12,393 nucleotides of DNA from Desulfohalobiaceae bacterium (GCA_021737115.1 JAIPER010000067.1:1-12393), one strand, 5' to 3'. Counted from the stretch's first letter, positions 1-6,504 are shown. Numbers and translations are program-made. The notes: generated from the sequence alone by a model not told the origin.

Positions 1-54
1 TGACGGCGGCAATGTCCAACTCGAGACCACACGATTGAAAACAAAGAGGGAAAG

Positions 55-363
55 ATGTCACACAAAGTAATTGTGGATGTGCTTCTAACCGATTTCAGGC
101 AATGAGTTGCCTGCGTCTATATGGCGGAATCGGTAAAGGCTTTACCGGAAGAGATACAACAGCTGATAGAGGTTTATGAGTGGGATATGCGCACCCGCGA
201 AGGGGTTCAGCGGTTCAGGGAGCTGAAGGCCAAGTCTCTTCCGACCGTCGCTCTTGACTGGGAACTTAAATACGAGTCCTTGATTCCCATGCAAGAAGAA
301 CTGGCCGAGGAAATCCGTCTTCGGTATCAACGAAAAAATATGGGTGACAATCATGTACCTTGA
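55..363 (+). CDS. Thioredoxin-like selenoprotein with U-x-x-C active site (UGA at 103-105 read as Sec)
   Basis: A 102-residue thioredoxin-fold protein if the in-frame UGA at 103-105 is decoded as selenocysteine. The ATG at 55 follows AGAGGG with 4-nt spacing. Residues 1-16 give a beta strand (KVIVDVLLTDF) leading to the redox motif U17-V-A-C20, then a helix and a LPT motif whose Pro63 sits where thioredoxins carry the cis-proline. The ATG at 121 is in the same frame but starts after the active site, so an ORF from 121 would be a headless thioredoxin. A hairpin with GG in its apical loop lies 32 nt after the UGA. The gene overlaps the next ATPase gene by 11 nt, suggesting translational coupling. 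Likely role, by family: a selenol/thiol reductant or metal(loid)-handling redox protein in the cytoplasm (no signal peptide). A Cys-containing relative is encoded at 4772-5080. Substrate unknown. Confidence 0.87.
130..148 (+). promoter_or_regulatory. Candidate bacterial SECIS hairpin of the thioredoxin-like selenoprotein
   Basis: CGGTAAA (131-137) pairs perfectly with TTTACCG (141-147), plus a flanking U-G pair, closing a GGC loop (138-140). The loop begins 32 nt after the UGA at 103-105. That lies within the downstream distance known for bacterial SECIS elements, and the loop carries the guanines that SelB recognises. It lies inside the coding region, as bacterial SECIS elements do. Confidence 0.72.
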
Positions 364-1333
364 AGATGTGATCATCGAAGGCTTCAAGTCCTTTTCCCAG
401 GAAACCCACATGCAGTTTCAGCCCGGCATCAACGTTTTTATCGGCAACAACGGTGTAGGAAAATCAAACATACTGGATGCCGTGGTATGGGCCCTGGGAG
501 AAAACTCTCCCCATCGCCTGCGCTGCTATCAGCCTGGCGATCTGTTTTTTGCCGGAGACGGGAGTCAGTCTCCTGCCAGGCGAATAAAGGTTCACCTGAC
601 CTTCAGGGAGGGCCGCGACAAGAATGCTGCCGCCCTGAATGTATCGCGGGAAATGACCCAGGACGGATTCAACAGATACGCCATCGGAGAAGATGCTTTG
701 TCTGAATCGGATTTCCGGAGGCGGCTGTCGGCTTTCCAACTGGACAAATCCCTTGAAACCATTATCCGACAGGAACAAATAAACGATCTGCTCCAGTTGA
801 ACCCCCGTGGCCGTTTTGACGCTATCTGCTTTCTGATGAATCTGGATCCTGCCGAAGATCTCCCGCCGGATCTGAAAGAAAAAATCGCCCGCCGGCTGAA
901 TCAATACTTGGCGTATCTGATGCCCCGGACCGGAATTGAGCTGGAGTCGACCGCACAAAACGGCTTCAATGAGATGGACCTCCGGCTATCAATGCCGGGC
1001 GGCCGTCAGCTCAGGTCCCACCAGCTCTCCGGCGGGCAGAAAGCCGTAACCAGCCTGGCGCTGAAGCTGGCACTTTTTGAACAGCTTCAACCCCCTTTCT
1101 ATCTTTTGGATGAAGTCGAGCCATCCCTGGACTACACCCATCATAAGTCCATGCAGGCATTCCTGAAGGATATCTCGGACCGGACACAGCTGATCATGAT
1201 CACCCACCTGCGTGCCACGATCGATCTGGCAGATTCGGTGCACGGCGTCCGGACCCGGCCGGACGGGTCCTCCTTCATGAAGTTTTATTTTTTAATGGAC
1301 GAAAAATTGCTGAGGCTATACAAATGTTGCTGA
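353..1333 (+). CDS. Compact SMC-like ABC ATPase lacking coiled coil and hinge
   Basis: 326 residues. The start is placed at ATG 353 because MYL-x8-FKSF is the usual opening of SMC proteins; a GTG at 344 is the alternative. The head is complete: Walker A GNNGVGKS (31-38), the SMC-type block ending RQEQINDLL (139-147), ABC signature LSGGQK (225-230), Walker B FYLLDEVE (249-256), D-loop SLD (258-260) and switch His285 (MITH). True SMCs are about 1200 residues, with two long coiled-coil arms and a hinge between the two head halves. Here only about 75 residues join them. The protein is therefore a single-chain head, closer in layout to RecF- or ABC-type clamps than to condensin. It overlaps the selenoprotein gene upstream and the YkgJ gene downstream, implying joint expression. 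The C-terminus ends in Cys-Cys. Likely a cytoplasmic ATPase; the substrate (DNA or a protein complex) is unknown. Confidence 0.85.
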   Translation: MYLEDVIIEGFKSFSQETHMQFQPGINVFIGNNGVGKSNILDAVVWALGENSPHRLRCYQPGDLFFAGDGSQSPARRIKVHLTFREGRDKNAAALNVSREMTQDGFNRYAIGEDALSESDFRRRLSAFQLDKSLETIIRQEQINDLLQLNPRGRFDAICFLMNLDPAEDLPPDLKEKIARRLNQYLAYLMPRTGIELESTAQNGFNEMDLRLSMPGGRQLRSHQLSGGQKAVTSLALKLALFEQLQPPFYLLDEVEPSLDYTHHKSMQAFLKDISDRTQLIMITHLRATIDLADSVHGVRTRPDGSSFMKFYFLMDEKLLRLYKCC

Positions 1334-2070
1334 TCAGCGCAGAAGAGATCCGGGCACAAACCGATGCAGCAAATTCGCTTATCAACAAAGTGCAAAAACT
1401 GTATGAAGCATTGCCGGAGACCCGGTGCCGATGCGAACGACCCGGCCAGTGCTGCATATTTCTGCCCCAGATGACCTGGATCGAAGCGCTGCAGTGGTTT
1501 CGCCATCTCAGAGCCCTGCCGCCCGGGGAAAAAGATAACCTGGTGCGGGGCTTTCTCCTATTTTTTCTTACCAATCCCGCCCGGCCGGGCCACTGCCCGT
1601 TTCTTGCCGACGACGGCAGCTGCGGGATTTATGAACTCCGCCCATTTGCGTGCCGGGCTTATGGTATGTGGAGTTACAGTTGCGGGCGGCAACAGACGGA
1701 GCAGAGCCGGGAGGGGAAAAAGGCGCTTGTTGCCATGTGGCGCCGCTACGGCATTGAATTGCCGGAAGATGTGGCGGTCCATGAAATCGACTATTGCGAC
1801 AAAATGATTGTCAGGGGGCAGAAGTCCTTTACTGATGCCCGGCTGATGGAACTTCTCTCCGAAATCTATCAGCTAGATGACGCGCAGCCGGACTTGCAGA
1901 AACGCTTCGAGGATGGATATCAGTCAGACTTCAGCGCCCTCATGGCCTCGCTCGTCTGGGGTCCCCGCAAAGCCAATCTCAATAAATATGCCGTTATCAA
2001 AGATATCGTTCAGAAAGACTCCGATGTGCGTCTGAAAAAACTTCTGGCAAGGGTTACAGCTCCGTTTTGA
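1324..2070 (+). CDS. YkgJ-type cysteine-cluster (CxxCxxCC family) metal-binding protein
   Basis: 248 residues. The N-terminal half carries the zinc/iron-chelate domain of the YkgJ/PF03692 family: C35, C37 and the C43-C44 pair, then C91 (HCPFL), C100 (SCGIY), and the signature ELRPFACRAYG with C110, plus C120. Residues from about 130 on have no recognised domain; they are mostly helical and rich in charged residues. The start at ATG 1324 follows GAGG with about 8-nt spacing and overlaps the end of the SMC-like gene by 10 bp, so it is very likely translated from the same mRNA. Family knowledge: these proteins bind a metal through the Cys cluster, and their biochemical roles are largely undefined. 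Next to a thioredoxin-like selenoprotein, a thiol- or metal-related role is plausible but unproven. Confidence 0.88.
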   Translation: MLLISAEEIRAQTDAANSLINKVQKLYEALPETRCRCERPGQCCIFLPQMTWIEALQWFRHLRALPPGEKDNLVRGFLLFFLTNPARPGHCPFLADDGSCGIYELRPFACRAYGMWSYSCGRQQTEQSREGKKALVAMWRRYGIELPEDVAVHEIDYCDKMIVRGQKSFTDARLMELLSEIYQLDDAQPDLQKRFEDGYQSDFSALMASLVWGPRKANLNKYAVIKDIVQKDSDVRLKKLLARVTAPF

Positions 2071-2090
2071 CGGAACTGTAAAGCCCGCCC

Positions 2091-3071
2091 TCAGGGAGAG
2101 GTGAGACAGCGGGCCATCCGGGTCAGTATGGCATGGCTGTCGACGTCCCATCCGATAAATGCCAAGCGGGTAATATCCTGGCCATCCCAGGCCGACCATT
2201 CGCTCTTGCCCCCGACAAAATTGATCAATCGGGTTTGCTCAGGGAATCTCACCGGGCCCTTTAAGCGGAAGACCTCCGGTGGCAGCCCCTCGAGAAACTC
2301 ATGAAAGGCCGATTCGTTGACTGTTCGCGGATCTGTGAATGAGAAAGTAACAAAATGCGCTGTTGAGCCTGGATCTTGGTCATGACCGGCTCGATCCGGT
2401 ATGAATTCCTGAAACAGTCGCATGGGTTTGTTCGTAATCCTTGGACCTGTCGGCAACCAGAGCGTTTCCGGGTCGATGCCGCAACGAACCGTCGGAACCA
2501 CCTGGCAACCGGGAAGAAGCGCTTGAATCTCCGCCAAAAACCGGGGAATCAGATCCGGATCCATGAGGTCGATCTTGTTGAGCAAAATCAGATGGGCGCT
2601 TTCCAATTGGCGATAAAACAGGGGGCCGAAATTTTCTCGGGCCTCCCAGTAATCGGCGTCCAGAACAGTGACAATTTTTTCGAGCGTCATGTGACCGGCC
2701 AGGGCCGGGTCCTGGAGAACGCTGTGAACTGCAGTTGGATCCGCGACACCAGTGGATTCAATAAAGATGCGGGCGGGGCTGAAACGGTTACAGATATCCT
2801 CCAGGGACTTTTTAAGATCAGCGCTCAGGCTGCAGCAGATGCACCCGCTGGTCAATTCAACGATGCCGGATCCGGATTTTTTCAGAAGCTCCCCGTCTAT
2901 GCCGACTTCTCCGAACTCATTGACCAGGACAACCGTGTCTGAGAGGTCTGTCTGCCATGACAGAATGCGCTTCAGCAAGGTTGTCTTGCCCGATCCCAGG
3001 AATCCCGAAAGCAACAGAACCGGAATTTTTCCGTGAGGAGAGCGCTTGAGGCCGTCGTATCGCAGTTGCAT
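2091..3071 (-). CDS. G3E-family (CobW/COG0523) GTP-binding metallochaperone
   Basis: 326 residues, full length for the family. Walker A GFLGSGKT (23-30), NEFGEVGID (51-59), metal-binding CICC (77-80), the Walker B region ESTGVADP (105-112) and base-specificity motif NKID (165-168) are all present. A CobW_C domain follows, with residues around AHFVTFSF and RLAFIGWDVD near the end. The family couples GTP hydrolysis to delivery of zinc, cobalt or another metal to a client protein; the client here is not evident. The gene is convergent with the YkgJ gene (20-bp gap) and divergent from the V4R gene. It has its own consensus promoter about 90 bp upstream. The ribosome-binding site is weak (purine-rich GAAGAAAGAAA only). 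It ends at a UGA, but readthrough would only enter the antisense of the YkgJ gene, so this stop is taken as genuine. Confidence 0.92.
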   Translation of the reverse strand: MQLRYDGLKRSPHGKIPVLLLSGFLGSGKTTLLKRILSWQTDLSDTVVLVNEFGEVGIDGELLKKSGSGIVELTSGCICCSLSADLKKSLEDICNRFSPARIFIESTGVADPTAVHSVLQDPALAGHMTLEKIVTVLDADYWEARENFGPLFYRQLESAHLILLNKIDLMDPDLIPRFLAEIQALLPGCQVVPTVRCGIDPETLWLPTGPRITNKPMRLFQEFIPDRAGHDQDPGSTAHFVTFSFTDPRTVNESAFHEFLEGLPPEVFRLKGPVRFPEQTRLINFVGGKSEWSAWDGQDITRLAFIGWDVDSHAILTRMARCLTSP

Positions 3072-3120
3072 TGTCTGTTTCTTTCTTCTCTTGAATCAGA
3101 TGGATCATGCCTTTTTCGGA

Positions 3121-3140
3121 CGGGAGTCATCGGGAGTCAT
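3121..3140. repeat. Perfect tandem duplication of a 10-mer in the CobW-like gene leader
   Basis: CGGGAGTCAT occurs twice back to back (3121-3130 and 3131-3140). It lies about 10-30 nt downstream of the predicted transcription start of the minus-strand G3E GTPase gene. On the mRNA it reads as two ATGACTCCCG units. The outer one also opens an 11-codon upstream reading frame ending in TGA. It could be a repressor site or a chance duplication. Confidence 0.6.
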
Positions 3141-3157
3141 CGACCAGGACAAAAATT

Positions 3158-3186
3158 ATTATAGAGCGGAACCAGGATGATGTCAA
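3158..3186 (-). promoter_or_regulatory. Consensus sigma-70 promoter for the G3E GTPase gene
   Basis: On the minus strand, TTGACA (3181-3186) and TATAAT (3158-3163) are both perfect matches and are separated by exactly 17 bp. Transcription would start near 3151 and give a leader of about 80 nt before the ATG at 3071. This is the strongest promoter match in the window and suggests high intrinsic activity unless a repressor acts on it. Confidence 0.85.
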
Positions 3187-3220
3187 ACCGCTGATGCCAA
3201 AATAGCCATAAGTTTATCTT

Positions 3221-3249
3221 TTGACCGATACTTCATTTTTTTATTATGT
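3221..3249 (+). promoter_or_regulatory. Probable sigma-70 promoter for the V4R gene
   Basis: TTGACC (3221-3226) and TTATGT (3244-3249) are separated by 17 bp and lie in an AT-rich stretch about 95 bp upstream of the V4R start codon. The overlapping TATTAT at 3242-3247 is an alternative -10 with 15-bp spacing. It points away from the minus-strand promoter 35 bp to the left, so the two form a divergent control region. Confidence 0.55.
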
Positions 3250-3342
3250 TATGGTATTCATATTTTGATCAATGCAGCATGGTTAATCCAGCTGTCGGGG
3301 CAATCGGGCCACGACCCGGATGCAAAATCAGGAGGCTTGTCT

Positions 3343-3867
3343 ATGTGTACGACCAAATGGAAAAGCGAACTGAACCGGAACGCGCGTCAGATGTCAATGA
3401 CCGACCTTCCGATTGCTATGCACTGCCATCATTACAATATCAATCTCCATAAGACCCTGGAAGATACCCTGGGCCAGGAGGGGATCGATCTGATTTTTAG
3501 CTCGGCTGAGGAGGCAATCTATAGCAATTTGCAGTCGCACCTGAGCCGATATCCAAAGGCCCGCTCGATCAAGTCCAGATTGGAAATGGCCCAGATCCTG
3601 TACCAGGACAGTGGAATGGGCATCATCTATTTCGAAAAAACCGGGGACGATCAATGGCGCATTGTAAGCCCCTCGAGCCACCATGTGACAGGATGGCTAG
3701 CCAAGCACGGCCGGCGCAATACACCTGGCTGCCATTTCGCCCGGGGCTGGATCGCCGGCGTGCTGGCCGTGCTCTTTGAGCAGCTTCCGGGGTATTACCG
3801 GGTGGAGGAGATCGAATGCAAAATGATGCGCCATGAAAAATGCATATTCCAGGCAACCCCTCGATAG
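3343..3867 (+). CDS. V4R-domain (4-vinyl reductase-like) small-molecule or metal-binding protein
   Basis: 174 residues. ATG 3343 is chosen because GGAGG (3331-3335) lies 7 nt upstream; the frame is open further back to 3265, but without a ribosome-binding site. The C-terminal half matches the V4R domain pattern: GCHFARGWIAG (129-139), a later ECKMMRHEKCIFQ segment with C159 and C167, and C130. Cys28, His29 and His30 near the N-terminus (MHCHH) add possible metal ligands. V4R domains occur in BchJ and in the sensory part of XylR/DmpR-like regulators, where they bind small hydrophobic ligands or metal. This protein has no DNA-binding or ATPase domain attached. It is convergent with the Sec methyltransferase gene, with a 76-bp gap. 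Its ligand is unknown. Confidence 0.75.
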   Translation: MCTTKWKSELNRNARQMSMTDLPIAMHCHHYNINLHKTLEDTLGQEGIDLIFSSAEEAIYSNLQSHLSRYPKARSIKSRLEMAQILYQDSGMGIIYFEKTGDDQWRIVSPSSHHVTGWLAKHGRRNTPGCHFARGWIAGVLAVLFEQLPGYYRVEEIECKMMRHEKCIFQATPR

Positions 3868-3943
3868 GCCACTGGTTTCATTTCCGGAGCTGTCCACCTC
3901 AGCTGTCAAAAAATTGCCGCTATAGGGCCGGGGGATGGTATGG

Positions 3944-4726
3944 CTATGTTGTCTGACTTGCAGCCGCCCCGATGGCGGGTTTAACGGCACAAATCAGGAC
4001 CCCTCTGGTATTAGAAGAACTGTTGAAACCGGTCTCTCCGGCAAGTTCCGCCTTCTCAAAACCCACTTCCCGAAGCATGGCCAGGAAATCCATTCCCGGT
4101 ATGGCTCCGCCCTCTCACCGAGACCAGTTTGCAATCCGGGCCTGGGGGGCTGCCGGCTGCTGCCCGGTGAGAACCTGGTCTGCCAACTGAAAACGCCCGC
4201 CGGGTTTCAATACCCGCAGCACCTCGGTCAAGGCCCGGGGCTTGTCGGGCACCAGATTAAACGCGCCGTTTGAAATAACAACGTCGAAGCTCCGCTCGGG
4301 GAAAGGCAGAAGCTCGGCTGACATTTCCTCAAAGTAAACATTGCAGCAGTCGATTGTGGCCAGATTCCGCCTGGCGCGCTCCAGCATGGCGGGCACCACA
4401 TCCACCCCAACGGCCCGACCCGACGGACCAGCCATCATTCCAGCCAAAATCGTATCCACACCCGCACCGCAGCCCACATCAAGCACACTCTGCCCGGGTT
4501 CAACAACACCAAGACCGAAAGGGTTGCCAACCCCGCAGTAGGCTGCCGCCACTTCATCGGGCAGCTTTTCGAGCAAAGCCGTATCATATTGTAAAGTTTC
4601 GAGTCCCGCCCGGCCTGTTGGATACTTAAACAGTCCTTCAGGGCTTGAGGCAACTTTGTTGTACTTGGCGGTAACAGCCTCAAGTACCGCCTGCTTTGCC
4701 TCCTCGGTCCACGATGAATCGATCAT
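3944..4726 (-). CDS. ArsM-like SAM-dependent methyltransferase, selenoprotein (UGA at 4115-4117 read as Sec)
   Basis: 260 residues if UGA 4115-4117 is decoded as selenocysteine. The ATG at 4726 follows GGAGG with 7-nt spacing; an upstream ATG at 4768 lacks one. The SAM fold is clear: YCGVGNPFGLG (63-73), motif I VLDVGCGAG (81-89), GVD (107-109), ISNGAFNLVPDKPRALTEVLR (about 151-171) and VLKPGG (172-177). After the UGA the same frame continues for 56 codons to TAG 3944. It supplies the usual ArsM C-terminus: GGAIP, then FLAMLREVGFEKAEL, then GETGF and GVLICAVKP. In ArsM relatives the equivalent segment reads W-x-x-C-x-x-GA(I/L)P, so Sec204 replaces the conserved third arsenic-binding Cys; Cys64 is the likely partner. 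A SECIS-like hairpin follows. It is the last gene of the minus-strand cluster, 45 nt after a thioredoxin-like gene. A likely reaction is methylation of As(III) or another thiophilic element; the substrate is not proven. Stopping at 4115 would lose 57 residues. Confidence 0.9.
4081..4099 (-). promoter_or_regulatory. Candidate bacterial SECIS hairpin of the Sec methyltransferase
   Basis: On the minus strand CCGGGAA (4099-4093) pairs with TTCCTGG (4087-4081) in a 7-bp stem with one G-U. It closes the 5-nt loop UGGAU, which carries the GG expected for SelB binding. The loop starts 22 nt after the UGA at 4117-4115, a standard bacterial SECIS distance. A lower stem GAGC/GCUU can extend it across an internal loop. 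Confidence 0.78.
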
Positions 4727-4771
4727 GGTTTTTCCTCCGGAAATGAATCTCTGTTTATTTGCTGCCACGGA

Positions 4772-5080
4772 TTATGCTTCATGATCGTCTGATCCCTTGA
4801 GCGCCAGAGATACTGCATGATGCAACCGGTCGTAATCCGGGATATGGTCAAAAGCTATGCCTTGATTGATAACAATCGAAGGTACCGCCGGCCTGCGACC
4901 GGCAATGTGTGTCAATTGATCGAGCCGCTGCAACCCCTCCCGTACACCTACATCCACCACCTCCCACCTGAGAGCGCCGTCGGCAAATTCAGGGGCGACC
5001 TCCTCCAGAACGGCAATGGCCAAATCACATAACATGCAGCCTTTTTTCTTTGCAATGATCTCTACGAAAACTTCCCGCAT
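4772..5080 (-). CDS. Thioredoxin-like protein with CxxC active site
   Basis: 102 residues. Strand one (VFVEIIAKK) leads into GC15-M-L-C18, a helix follows, and a VPSIVI segment holds Pro67 in the cis-proline position. The organisation and length match the Sec-containing protein at 55-363, so the two look like Cys and Sec versions of one small redox family. The ATG at 5080 is preceded by AAGGAG at about 8-9 nt. It lies 45 nt upstream of the Sec methyltransferase gene in the same direction, so it may reduce or load that enzyme. No signal peptide, so it is cytoplasmic. It could instead be a glutaredoxin-like (DUF836-type) protein; the fold call is firm and the partner is inference. Confidence 0.85.
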   Translation of the reverse strand: MREVFVEIIAKKKGCMLCDLAIAVLEEVAPEFADGALRWEVVDVGVREGLQRLDQLTHIAGRRPAVPSIVINQGIAFDHIPDYDRLHHAVSLALKGSDDHEA

Positions 5081-5274
5081 CGCGCCGATCTCCTTTCTTT
5101 TTCCCGGTGACAGTGGAAAGCCATTCCATCAATCTTCCAATCAGGATGAATCATCTGTAGCCGGGCCTGCATCAGTGGTGCTCGGCATTGCGTATTGGAA
5201 CACAGTTTATGCAACTCTTTCAGCCTGTCATGCTTTAACTATAAAAATATGTGGACAGGAAGCGAGGTCTGCCG
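5081..5274. other. Intergenic gap with short dyad symmetry, no gene seen
   Basis: Both strands were scanned and no convincing ORF was found. The stretch contains an odd palindrome GATGAATCATC near 5145-5155 and a short inverted repeat TGGAA/TTCCA near 5114-5128. These could be regulator sites for the thioredoxin-like gene, which begins at its left edge on the minus strand. No strong -10/-35 pair was found. The gap is the longest one between consecutive genes of the minus-strand cluster, so a separate promoter here is possible. Confidence 0.4.
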
Positions 5275-5916
5275 TTATACCCTGCGGCACCCGTACCGTA
5301 CGTTCTTTGCTTCGTCCTGGGCGAGCCGAAATGCTGCACGCAATGTCGCCAGGCTCCCGGTAGTCGTTTCCAACTGCAGATCAAAGGCCCCTGCCACATC
5401 ACGCGCCTTTTGCATCAAATGGTCGCGCTCCCCCAGCCCCGTGTCAATAAAGAGTGCCCGTTTGTAGTCAGCCAGCATGCGTTTTGCCACTTGCATCGGA
5501 TCGATTCCCCTTTCAGCAAAGCGGGTTATCTGAAGTTCCTGGAAAATGAAGTCCATTCCCATATCGGCCCAGCCCGGGGGCATAAACCATGTGCCGGCCT
5601 CTCGCTGCAGTTCGGCAGCATAGCGATCCTGCCCCAGAAGAACGCCGATACAGTCTTCGGCCGGAGGAAAAATAACAGGTACTCCCAAATCAGGGGGCAG
5701 CCGATCCATGGCCTGGCAGCGGCCATAGCCGAGCAATACGGCATCCACTTGGGCAGCCACAGCCCGGACCCGCTCGGCAACTGCATCCCGTAAGATATCC
5801 GGCCGGGTGTGCAGACCCCACTCCATAACCTCCAGGTGCACGACTTCGGGTGCTTCAGGCAGCAGTGCCCGCACCTCGCGCTCGAGCACTTTACAACATA
5901 TAACCGCGATGCTCAC
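5275..5916 (-). CDS. DUF1638-family protein
   Basis: 213 residues starting at GTG 5916, with GAGGT about 8 nt upstream and an 17-bp gap after the DUF2284 gene. The family pattern is visible: an N-terminal CKVLERE segment, VLLGYGRC (around residue 60-67), a middle block with AEDCIGVLLGQDRY, and the aromatic GTWFMPPGW segment. Cysteines at 7, 8, 67 and about 88 could bind a metal or take part in redox chemistry. DUF1638 proteins are found in methanogens and anaerobic bacteria near corrinoid-dependent methyltransferases and DUF2284 proteins. Their activity has not been established to my knowledge. Here the gene sits between DUF2284 and the thioredoxin-like gene, which fits a methyl- or metalloid-handling cluster. 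Confidence 0.8.
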   Translation of the reverse strand: MSIAVICCKVLEREVRALLPEAPEVVHLEVMEWGLHTRPDILRDAVAERVRAVAAQVDAVLLGYGRCQAMDRLPPDLGVPVIFPPAEDCIGVLLGQDRYAAELQREAGTWFMPPGWADMGMDFIFQELQITRFAERGIDPMQVAKRMLADYKRALFIDTGLGERDHLMQKARDVAGAFDLQLETTTGSLATLRAAFRLAQDEAKNVRYGCRRV

Positions 5917-5933
5917 AGGATAGACCTCATTGT

Positions 5934-6439
5934 TTACAATAGGACCATGCTGTACCAGGCCGGGATAAGCTTGCCTTCCTTGTCGAACTCAACTGTGAAA
6001 CCAAGGGATTCGACGGTTTTGCCGATATCAATCCCGTATGCGTCCATGGAGGGACGCGCAAGGTGCGGGTAGCGGCAGGGGCCCGGATGGGCGCATTCCT
6101 CGCACGCCACGCAGAGCACCATGGCAAAGGAAAATGTGCGTCCGTAAGACAGCATGGCTTCTTTTTCAATGGCCAGCGTCACATCCTGTGAAATTTTAGG
6201 GCCTTTGAACTGGATGAGAATCGCTGTCTGATAGCGGGCAAATGCTTCCATGAACTGTTCCTGGGACAGATCCAGACAGGGGGACAGGTCCAGAAATTTC
6301 CCCACCGGCTACAGCCGAAACGGCATTTCAGATGAGAGCGTGGATCAAAGACGATCTGATCTGTCAGCAGGATGCGGGCGGCGCTCGCACCTAATTCTAT
6401 GGCCTTCTCCATCAGGGGGTCGTATGGGTTTTCTAACAT
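5934..6439 (-). pseudogene. DUF2284 predicted metal-binding protein, interrupted by a one-base frameshift
   Basis: Two overlapping minus-strand frames encode the two halves of one 168-residue DUF2284 protein. The first, from ATG 6439 (AAGGA 6 nt upstream), gives the N-terminal part through KCRFGC-x6-WTCPP (Cys39, 43, 52). The second, ending at 5934, gives CLDLSQEQFMEAFARY and then the cysteine block CVACEECAHPGPC followed by ARPSMDAYGID, a family hallmark. The halves join exactly at the run of five C on the coding strand (GGGGG at 6279-6283). One extra C restores a continuous protein. All expected Cys ligands are kept, so the lesion is recent, a homopolymer sequencing error, or a -1 ribosomal slip. 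The family is thought to bind a metal or Fe-S cluster through these cysteines. The gene lies 65 bp after the VWA gene and 17 bp before DUF1638. Confidence 0.82.
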
Positions 6440-6504
6440 GGTGTTTCCTTTCCTGGAATTCGATGAAATCCGAAGCGCCAGGCAACTGGCTGCGGCAGCG
6501 TCGG

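Noticed and set aside
1..54. Tail of an upstream gene
   Set aside because: One short frame is open from the window edge to about position 70, but it has no recognisable content and overlaps the start of the selenoprotein gene.
121..363. Short ORF starting at ATG 121 as the true gene
   Set aside because: It would lack strand one and the redox motif. The upstream in-frame ATG 55 with a ribosome-binding site and a UGA at the catalytic position explains the protein better.
344..1333. GTG 344 as start of the SMC-like gene
   Set aside because: ATG 353 gives the conserved SMC N-terminus directly, and no ribosome-binding site favours the GTG.
1331..1333. UGA ending the SMC-like gene as a Sec codon after Cys-Cys
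   Set aside because: The frame continues about 47 codons, but these are a shadow of the YkgJ gene and have no SMC similarity; the head is already complete.
2091..2093. UGA ending the CobW-like gene as Sec
   Set aside because: The CobW_C domain is complete, and readthrough enters the antisense of the convergent gene.
2071..2115. Bidirectional terminator between the YkgJ and CobW-like genes
   Set aside because: GCCCGC/GCGGGC can pair over a 20-nt loop, but there is no T-run on either strand, so I do not call it.
3868..3943. Terminator between the V4R and Sec methyltransferase genes
   Set aside because: Only a 5-bp AGCTG/CAGCT dyad next to an A-run on the plus strand; the T-run is on the wrong side for minus-strand termination.
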